Positions 31,970 to 36,618 of a stretch of 36,618 bases of DNA are shown piece after piece. The position numbers and the translations under genes were made by a program. Numbering within the stretch: the first letter of the stretch is position 1; every line of letters begins with the position of its first letter. Origin of the DNA: Pseudomonadota bacterium. Lineage in GTDB: Bacteria > Pseudomonadota > Alphaproteobacteria > Rhizobiales > Xanthobacteraceae. The notes beneath the pieces were generated by a model. That model saw only the letters and a program-made list of their open reading frames with translations. It had not been told where the DNA came from and made no database searches. The stretch covers positions 1 to 36,618 of the forward strand of contig JAEWHT010000234.1 in NCBI GenBank assembly GCA_023387695.1. The letters are read 5' to 3'.

Positions 31970-33586
31970 TCACACCAGGTGTCGCGCTGCCGTCGTGTCG
32001 ATGGTCGCAGGCATCACCGTCTCGTGGTCCAGTGTGGCGAGGCGCGCGTCGATGGCGTCGATCACCTTGCGCGAGAACGGTCCGAGATGGGCATAGGCCG
32101 CGATCATCTGCACGGCGATGCGCGCCGATGATGTATCGCGCTTGGCGCAGTTCATGAAAGTCTGCCACAGCGGACCGCGCGCCTCGGGAATGGCGCTGAC
32201 CACCCGGTGCACGGTCTCCATCACCCCGACCCTGGCGCGGATATCGCCGTCGGCGAGTTCGTGGCGCTGTCTTGAACGATCGAGCAGCGCCATCAGGCGG
32301 TCGATGCGGCCCGCATAGGCCGCCGGGCTATAGACGCGCCCCAGCACAGTCTTGTAGTCCATCAGGATGTCCCGCAACGGGCGGACCGGATCGAAATTGA
32401 TCCCGCCCATGCATTGGTCGGCGCCGACCTTCGGCGTCAGATCGTGACCCGGATGCAGCCGGCCTTCGCGATCGAGGCGGCGCGTGAGTTGCGTATTCGG
32501 CAAGGCGTAGAGCAGGCCGATCATGGCGACGGGAATCGCAGCCTCCTCGATGAAGTCGATCATGGCCTCCGCCATCGAGACCTTCTCGCTGTCGAAGCCG
32601 ACGATGAAGCCTGCAGTGACGAGCATTCCGGCGGCGTAAATCTTGTGGATGCTCTCGGCGATGTTGCGCCGCGTGTTCTGCTTCTTCCGCATCGCGACCA
32701 GCGTCGCGGGATCCGGGCTTTCGATGCCGACGAAGATGCCGAAGAAATTCGCAGCACCCATCAGCTTGAGCAATTCAGGATCGTCGGCGAGATTGACCGA
32801 AGCCTCGGTCGAGAGCTCGAAGGGATAGCCGTGCGCGCGCTGCCATTCGGCGAGCTTGGGCAGGAACTGCCGCAGCGACTTCTTGTTGCCGATGAAATTG
32901 TCGTCGACGAAATCGAGATGGCCGCGGTAGCCCATCTGGTAGAGCGTCTCGAGCTCGACGAACATCTGCTCGCTCGTCTTGGTCCGCGGCACGCGTCCAT
33001 AGAGCTCGATGATGTCGCAGAACTCGCAGGTGAACGGACAGCCACGCGAATACTGCACGCCGAGATAAAGATAGTCCTCGAATTTGAGCAGGTCGAAACG
33101 GGGCACGGGCGTCTTGGTGACGTCGGCCTGAAATTTCGGCGCGGTAAAGACGCCGGAGCGCGCGCCGCTGTCCCAGGCCGCGATGAACTCGTCGATGACA
33201 CCTTCGGCCTCGCCGAGCACCTGGAAATCGGCCCGATCATAGATGTGCGGGCTGGAGGTGGGATCGGGGCCGCCGACGACCACCGGCTTGCCTGCCGCGC
33301 GGCACATGTCGATCAGGCGCAGGGTATCGACCTGCTGCGAGAGCATTCCGCCGGTGAAGACGACGTCGGCCCAAGCAATATCCTCGTCCTCGAAGGACTG
33401 CGTGTTGCAATCGATCAGCCGGACCGTCCAGTCCTTGGGCAACATCGCCGCAACGGTGATCAGGCCCAGCGGCGCGGCAGGACGCCGCACACCCATCAGC
33501 TTGCAGGACTCACCAAAACTCCAAAACGACTCCGCAGTGAACAGCGGGTAAAGCATAAGCACGTTGCACGGCTGCGGCACGTTCAC
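31970..33586 (-). CDS. B12-binding-domain radical SAM protein (DUF4070 type)
   Basis: A 538-residue enzyme. The N-terminal 150 residues fit a cobalamin-binding Rossmann fold (PAAPLGLITVAAMLPKDWTV..., VVFTGGMLSQQ, PVVVGGPDPTSSP), but with no DxHxxG, so any B12 would be bound base-on or His-off. The radical SAM cluster is CPFTCEFC (Cys183, Cys187, Cys190), followed by DIIELYGRVPRTKTSEQM. VDDNFIGNKKSLRQFLP, GIESPDPATLVAM and AGFIVGFDSEK complete the radical SAM barrel. The C-terminal 150 residues match the DUF4070-type extension found with methylases such as HpnP. GTG at 33586 is the start, preceded by TTGGGAGTCC. The substrate is unknown. No hopanoid gene is nearby. It converges with the MFS gene, stops 5 bp apart. 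Confidence 0.88.
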   Translation of the reverse strand: MNVPQPCNVLMLYPLFTAESFWSFGESCKLMGVRRPAAPLGLITVAAMLPKDWTVRLIDCNTQSFEDEDIAWADVVFTGGMLSQQVDTLRLIDMCRAAGKPVVVGGPDPTSSPHIYDRADFQVLGEAEGVIDEFIAAWDSGARSGVFTAPKFQADVTKTPVPRFDLLKFEDYLYLGVQYSRGCPFTCEFCDIIELYGRVPRTKTSEQMFVELETLYQMGYRGHLDFVDDNFIGNKKSLRQFLPKLAEWQRAHGYPFELSTEASVNLADDPELLKLMGAANFFGIFVGIESPDPATLVAMRKKQNTRRNIAESIHKIYAAGMLVTAGFIVGFDSEKVSMAEAMIDFIEEAAIPVAMIGLLYALPNTQLTRRLDREGRLHPGHDLTPKVGADQCMGGINFDPVRPLRDILMDYKTVLGRVYSPAAYAGRIDRLMALLDRSRQRHELADGDIRARVGVMETVHRVVSAIPEARGPLWQTFMNCAKRDTSSARIAVQMIAAYAHLGPFSRKVIDAIDARLATLDHETVMPATIDTTAARHLV

Positions 33587-33603
33587 AGGACTCCCAAGGA
33601 AAT

Positions 33604-33638
33604 TTTCGAGGAAACTTTCGAGGAAACTCGCGAGGAAC
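33604..33638 (-). repeat. Tandem 12-bp repeats upstream of the radical SAM gene
   Basis: TTTCGAGGAAAC occurs twice without change (33604-33615, 33616-33627), followed by a degenerate third copy TCGCGAGGAAC (33628-33638) and, on the other side, a partial CAAGGAAAT. They lie 18-52 bp upstream of the GTG start, in the leader or promoter. On the transcribed strand each reads GTTTCCTCGAAA, which contains no ribosome binding site. Confidence 0.7.
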
Positions 33639-33907
33639 TCTCAAATCATTTGTCTCAGTGTAGCAAAGCATCGTGGTCTTGCACTTCAACAATAGGGACA
33701 AACTGTCGCTCACACTTCGAGCCCCGACGTCGCCTTAGACCATGTCGCTGGCGTTCAGGGAGATGGCGCAATAGAGGCGCTGCGCGAGCCTTCTCAAGGC
33801 GCGCACAACACCGCCCGGTCCACAATCTTCCCGCAGCTGCGAGAATCTTCGATGGCTGCCCCTCAGACTATTGATTTGAAAGGTTCCAATTTGCCGGACA
33901 CATTGCG

Positions 33908-33942
33908 CCCCTGAGTCCATCGGTGGATGGACCAATCAGGGG
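33908..33942 (+). promoter_or_regulatory. Hairpin overlapping the ribosome binding site of the [2Fe-2S] subunit gene
   Basis: CCCCTGA (33908-33914) pairs with TCAGGGG (33936-33942), and TCCATC (33916-33921) pairs with GATGGA (33926-33931) around the loop GGTG. The bulge is one base on the 5' side and four on the 3' side. The 3' arm AGGGG is the Shine-Dalgarno of the ATG at 33950, seven bases away. When folded, it would mask translation initiation. Confidence 0.6.
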
Positions 33943-33949
33943 ACTTGCG

Positions 33950-34399
33950 ATGGCAAACCTAACAATCAACGGAAAAACGCTTACGCTCGACGTCGAGCCG
34001 GACACCCCACTGCTCTGGGCGATCCGCGAAAATGCCGGCCTGACCGGAACCAAATATGGCTGCGGCATTGCACAATGCGGCGCCTGCACTGTTCACATGG
34101 ATGGCGTCGCCACCCGCTCCTGCGGGATCTCGGTCGCCGAGGCCGAAGGCAAGAAAATCACCACGATCGAGGGGCTCGCGACTGGCGGCACACTGCACAA
34201 GGTGCAGCAGGCCTGGATCGCCAAGGACGTCCCGCAGTGTGGCTATTGCCAGAGCGGGATGATCATGGCGGTCGCGGCGCTGCTGAGCGAAAAGCCGAAG
34301 CCGACCGACGCCGACATCGACGAGGCCATCACCAATATCTGCCGCTGCGGCACCTTCCAGCAGGTGCGCGAAGCGATCCACACGATCGCAAGCGCCTAA
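33950..34399 (+). CDS. [2Fe-2S] subunit of a molybdo-oxidoreductase (isoquinoline 1-oxidoreductase alpha type)
   Basis: A 149-residue electron-transfer subunit. The N-terminal plant-type [2Fe-2S] cluster uses Cys38, Cys43, Cys46 and Cys58 (YGCGIAQCGACTV, then SCG). The C-terminal helical cluster uses Cys97, Cys100, Cys131 and Cys133 (QCGYCQSGM, ICRCGTF). This is the standard arrangement of the small subunit in xanthine-oxidase-family enzymes such as IorA. It passes electrons from the molybdopterin subunit encoded 12 bp downstream. ATG 33950 is chosen over an upstream in-frame codon because of the family start MANLTINGK and AGGGGACTTGCG. No flavin subunit is present, which fits the IorAB type, so the acceptor is probably a cytochrome or quinone. 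Confidence 0.93.
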   Translation: MANLTINGKTLTLDVEPDTPLLWAIRENAGLTGTKYGCGIAQCGACTVHMDGVATRSCGISVAEAEGKKITTIEGLATGGTLHKVQQAWIAKDVPQCGYCQSGMIMAVAALLSEKPKPTDADIDEAITNICRCGTFQQVREAIHTIASA

Positions 34400-34411
34400 G
34401 GGAGCCAGCAC

Positions 34412-36598
34412 ATGAACAAGCACGTCTCTCCCAAGATGAACCGCCGCGCCTTCGTCATCGGCACCGCCGCTGTCGGCACCGGCCTTGCGATCGGCCTCGA
34501 CCTGCCCTTCGGCGGTCCCGCCGTGGTGCGCGCGGCCGATGGTTCGCCCGAGGTCAATGCCTGGGTCGTGGTCCGGCCCGACGACACAGTGGTCATCCGT
34601 ATCGCCCGCTCCGAGATGGGACAGGGCTCGCTCACCGGCCTCGCCCAGCTGGTCGCTGAAGAACTCGAATGCGATTGGACGAAGGTCACGACCGAATATC
34701 CAACACCCGGCCAGAGCGTCGCGCGCAAACGCGTCTGGGGCGATTTCTCGACCGGCGGCAGCCGCGGTATCCGAACCTCGCAGGACTATGTCCGCAAGGG
34801 CGGCGCCACCGCGCGCGTGATGCTGATCCAGGCCGCCGCGGACGAATGGAAGGTGCCGGCGTCCGAATGCACCGTCGCCAAGGGCGTCATCACCCATAAG
34901 GCCTCGGGCAAGACCACGACTTACGGCAAGGTCGCCGAAGCCGCGGCAAAACTAACCCCGCCGGCCGACGTCAAGCTCAAGGATCCCAAGGACTGGACCA
35001 TTGCAGGCAAGGGTCTGCTGCGGCTCGACACCGCCGACAAGACCAATGGCACGATGGTCTACGGCATCGACGTCAAGCTACCGGGCATGCTGAACGCCGC
35101 GATTAGGGATTGTCCGGTGTTCGGCGGCAAAGTGAAGAGCTTCGACGAAGCCAAGATCGCCGGCATGAAAGGCGTCAAGAAGGTCGTCAAGGTCGGCGAC
35201 TCCGCCGTGGCTGTCGTTGCCGACACCTGGTGGCACGCCAAGACCGCACTGGAAGCCCTGCCGATCGTCTGGGACGAAGGCGACAACGCAAAAGTCTCGA
35301 GCGAGACGATCGCGAAGTGGCTCGCCGAAGGCCTCGACGATGCGCAGCCGGCCTATGTCGGCAACAAGAACGGTGACGTGAAGGCGGCCATCGCCGGCGC
35401 CGCGAAGAAGGTCGAGGCCGTCTACAACTATCCCTACCAGAATCACGCAACGATGGAGCCGATGAACGCCACCGCGCTCTATACGGCAGACAAGTGCGAG
35501 GTCTGGTGCGGCACGCAGAACGGCGAAGCGGCCTTCGCCGCTGTGCTTGAAGCCTCCGGCCTGCCGGCGGAGAAGTGCGACGTGCACAAGCAAATGCTCG
35601 GCGGAGGCTTCGGCCGGCGCGGCATGACGGACTATGTCCGCCAGGCCGTCGCGATCGCCAAGGAGATGCCGGGCACCCCGATCAAGCTGTTGTGGTCGCG
35701 CGAAGAGGACATGACGCACGGCAAGTATCACCCGATCACCCAGTGCAAGATGACCGGCGCGTTCGACGCCAACAACAATCTGGTCGCGCTGCACTACCGC
35801 CTGTCCGGGCAATCCATCCTGTTCTCGGTGCGCCCCGAAGCGCTGCAGAACGGCATGGATCCGGCGGCATTCCAGGGCGTCGCCCAATCCGGCGAAGCCG
35901 CGATTGGCTATTCGGTGCCTAACCTCCTGGTCGAGCACTCGATGCGCAACCCCCACGTTCCGCCCGGTTTCTGGCGCGGCGTGAACGTCAATCACAACGC
36001 GATCTACATGGAATGCTTCATGGACGAACTCGCCCATGCCGCAGGCCAGGACCCGCTCGAATTCCGCCGCAAGCTGATGGGCAAAAATCCCAAACATCTG
36101 GCGGTGCTCAATGCCGTGGCCGAGAAGATCGGCTGGACCACGCCGGCGCCGCAAGGCGTCTATCGCGGCATTGCGCAGGTGATGGGCTATGGCAGCTACG
36201 TTGCCGGTGCCGCCGAGATCTCGGTGACCGACGGTAACAAGATCAAGGTGCATCGCATCGTCGCCTCGACCGACCCGGGTTACGTCGTCAATCCAGCGCA
36301 GATCGAGCGGCAGATTGCGGGCTCCTTCGTCTATGGCCTCTCGGCGCTGTTCTATGGCGGCTGCACCGTCAAGGACGGCAAGATCGAGCAAACCAACTTC
36401 GACACCTTCAACTCGATGCGCATCAACGAGATGCCGAAGGTGGAAGCGGTGATGGTGCCGAGCGGCGGGTTCTGGGGCGGCGTCGGCGAGCCGACCATCG
36501 GCGTTGCGGCGCCTGCCGTGCTCAACGCCTATTTCGCGGCGACGGGCAAGCGCATTCGCTCGGTGCCGCTGCGCGACCAGAACATAACCTTCGCTTAA
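34412..36598 (+). CDS. Molybdopterin-binding subunit of an IorB-type oxidoreductase, Tat-exported
   Basis: A 728-residue catalytic subunit of a two-gene hydroxylase. The Tat leader is MNRRAFVIGTAAVGTGLAIG, with cleavage near VVRAADGS. MGQGSLTGLAQLVAEEL, NHATMEPMNATA, MLGGGFGRRGMTDYVRQAV and GFWRGVNVNHNAIYMECFMDELA are the Mo-pterin contact blocks, and the catalytic Glu693 lies in GGVGEPTIG. Exported IorB-type enzymes oxidise N-heterocycles, aldehydes or aldoses; the actual substrate is unknown. The leader on this subunit would carry the small subunit along. The gene ends 20 bp before the window edge, with AAGGGAGCCAGCAC as its ribosome binding site. No Moco-insertion chaperone (XdhC-like) or cytochrome gene is visible, but it might lie just downstream. 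Confidence 0.93.
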   Translation: MNKHVSPKMNRRAFVIGTAAVGTGLAIGLDLPFGGPAVVRAADGSPEVNAWVVVRPDDTVVIRIARSEMGQGSLTGLAQLVAEELECDWTKVTTEYPTPGQSVARKRVWGDFSTGGSRGIRTSQDYVRKGGATARVMLIQAAADEWKVPASECTVAKGVITHKASGKTTTYGKVAEAAAKLTPPADVKLKDPKDWTIAGKGLLRLDTADKTNGTMVYGIDVKLPGMLNAAIRDCPVFGGKVKSFDEAKIAGMKGVKKVVKVGDSAVAVVADTWWHAKTALEALPIVWDEGDNAKVSSETIAKWLAEGLDDAQPAYVGNKNGDVKAAIAGAAKKVEAVYNYPYQNHATMEPMNATALYTADKCEVWCGTQNGEAAFAAVLEASGLPAEKCDVHKQMLGGGFGRRGMTDYVRQAVAIAKEMPGTPIKLLWSREEDMTHGKYHPITQCKMTGAFDANNNLVALHYRLSGQSILFSVRPEALQNGMDPAAFQGVAQSGEAAIGYSVPNLLVEHSMRNPHVPPGFWRGVNVNHNAIYMECFMDELAHAAGQDPLEFRRKLMGKNPKHLAVLNAVAEKIGWTTPAPQGVYRGIAQVMGYGSYVAGAAEISVTDGNKIKVHRIVASTDPGYVVNPAQIERQIAGSFVYGLSALFYGGCTVKDGKIEQTNFDTFNSMRINEMPKVEAVMVPSGGFWGGVGEPTIGVAAPAVLNAYFAATGKRIRSVPLRDQNITFA

Positions 36599-36618
36599 GG
36601 AAGCACCGCGGCGGCCAC

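Larger units (their letters stand above)
33587..33949. other. Intergenic region between radical SAM and molybdo-oxidoreductase genes
   Basis: 363 bp between divergent genes. The left part carries the 12-bp tandem repeat (33604-33638) next to the radical SAM start. The right end carries the hairpin at 33908-33942 before the [2Fe-2S] subunit gene. The middle (33640-33900) has no convincing gene; small frames on both strands lack family likeness. Both promoters must lie here, but I could not place them confidently. Confidence 0.5.

Noticed and set aside
31970..33586. Naming the radical SAM gene hpnP (hopanoid C-2 methylase)
   Set aside because: The domain order is the same, but the sequence around the cluster and the N-terminus differ from what I recall of HpnP, and no hopanoid genes are adjacent.
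1..36618. tRNA, rRNA or CRISPR loci
   Set aside because: Reading the intergenic regions showed no tRNA-like cloverleaf, rRNA segment or regularly spaced repeat array; a covariance-model scan was not possible here.

Overview
The window is high-GC DNA with the gene content and codon use of an alphaproteobacterium, most likely Bradyrhizobium or a close relative in the Nitrobacteraceae. That assignment is inferred from the style of the liv and TRAP transport clusters, Tat leaders, dispersed GTCCCGG-type palindromes and protein resemblance; no rRNA marker is present. It looks chromosomal and mostly intact. About 30 genes are complete and one glycosyltransferase is cut by the left edge. I see no tRNA, rRNA, CRISPR array or prophage.

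Layout. (1) 1-830: end of a GT4 glycosyltransferase, followed by an inverted-repeat element. (2) 1028-7434, minus strand: an SdsA1-type alkyl sulfatase, a membrane GGDEF protein, and a TRAP transporter made of a DctP binding protein and a fused DctQ-DctM permease, with a strong hairpin between the two TRAP genes. (3) 7652-9332: a trans-aconitate methyltransferase and a divergent SDR lacking the usual catalytic Ser/Tyr. (4) 9342-9818: a compact element made of 56-bp inverted repeats (50/56 identical) around a single GIY-YIG nuclease gene. (5) 9869-16301, minus strand: a six-gene operon livH-livM-livG-livF-acs-livK, in which the acyl-CoA synthetase-like protein has lost key adenylation residues. 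(6) 16621-17037: an Arr-type rifamycin ADP-ribosyltransferase.

(7) 17091-19967, minus strand: a Tat-exported ABM monooxygenase, a secreted cupin, a GST-like protein and an enoyl-CoA hydratase-like protein. They lie opposite a two-Cys OhrR-type MarR regulator (20208-20750). A perfect 17-bp palindrome sits between the -35 and -10 boxes of a candidate promoter for this operon. (8) 20877-27817: a secreted serine beta-lactamase-like hydrolase, two AraC regulators pointing away from each other across a 488-bp gap, and a three-gene set (alpha/beta hydrolase, NDH-2-like flavoprotein, MBL-fold hydrolase). (9) 27921-31964: a Tat-exported hydrolase, an isocitrate/isopropylmalate dehydrogenase-family enzyme, and a divergent DHA2 MFS exporter. 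(10) 31970-33586: a B12-binding radical SAM enzyme with tandem 12-bp repeats upstream. (11) 33950-36598: a two-subunit [2Fe-2S]/molybdopterin oxidoreductase of the isoquinoline 1-oxidoreductase type, whose ribosome binding site lies in the 3' arm of a hairpin.

The overall theme is uptake and turnover of organic acids, branched-chain or aromatic acids and sulfate esters, with detoxification modules under redox or ligand-responsive regulators. The best candidates for undescribed biology are the inverted-repeat GIY-YIG element with its gene-less relatives, the OhrR-type regulon, the degenerate synthetase built into the liv operon, and the Shine-Dalgarno-masking hairpin of the molybdo-oxidoreductase.
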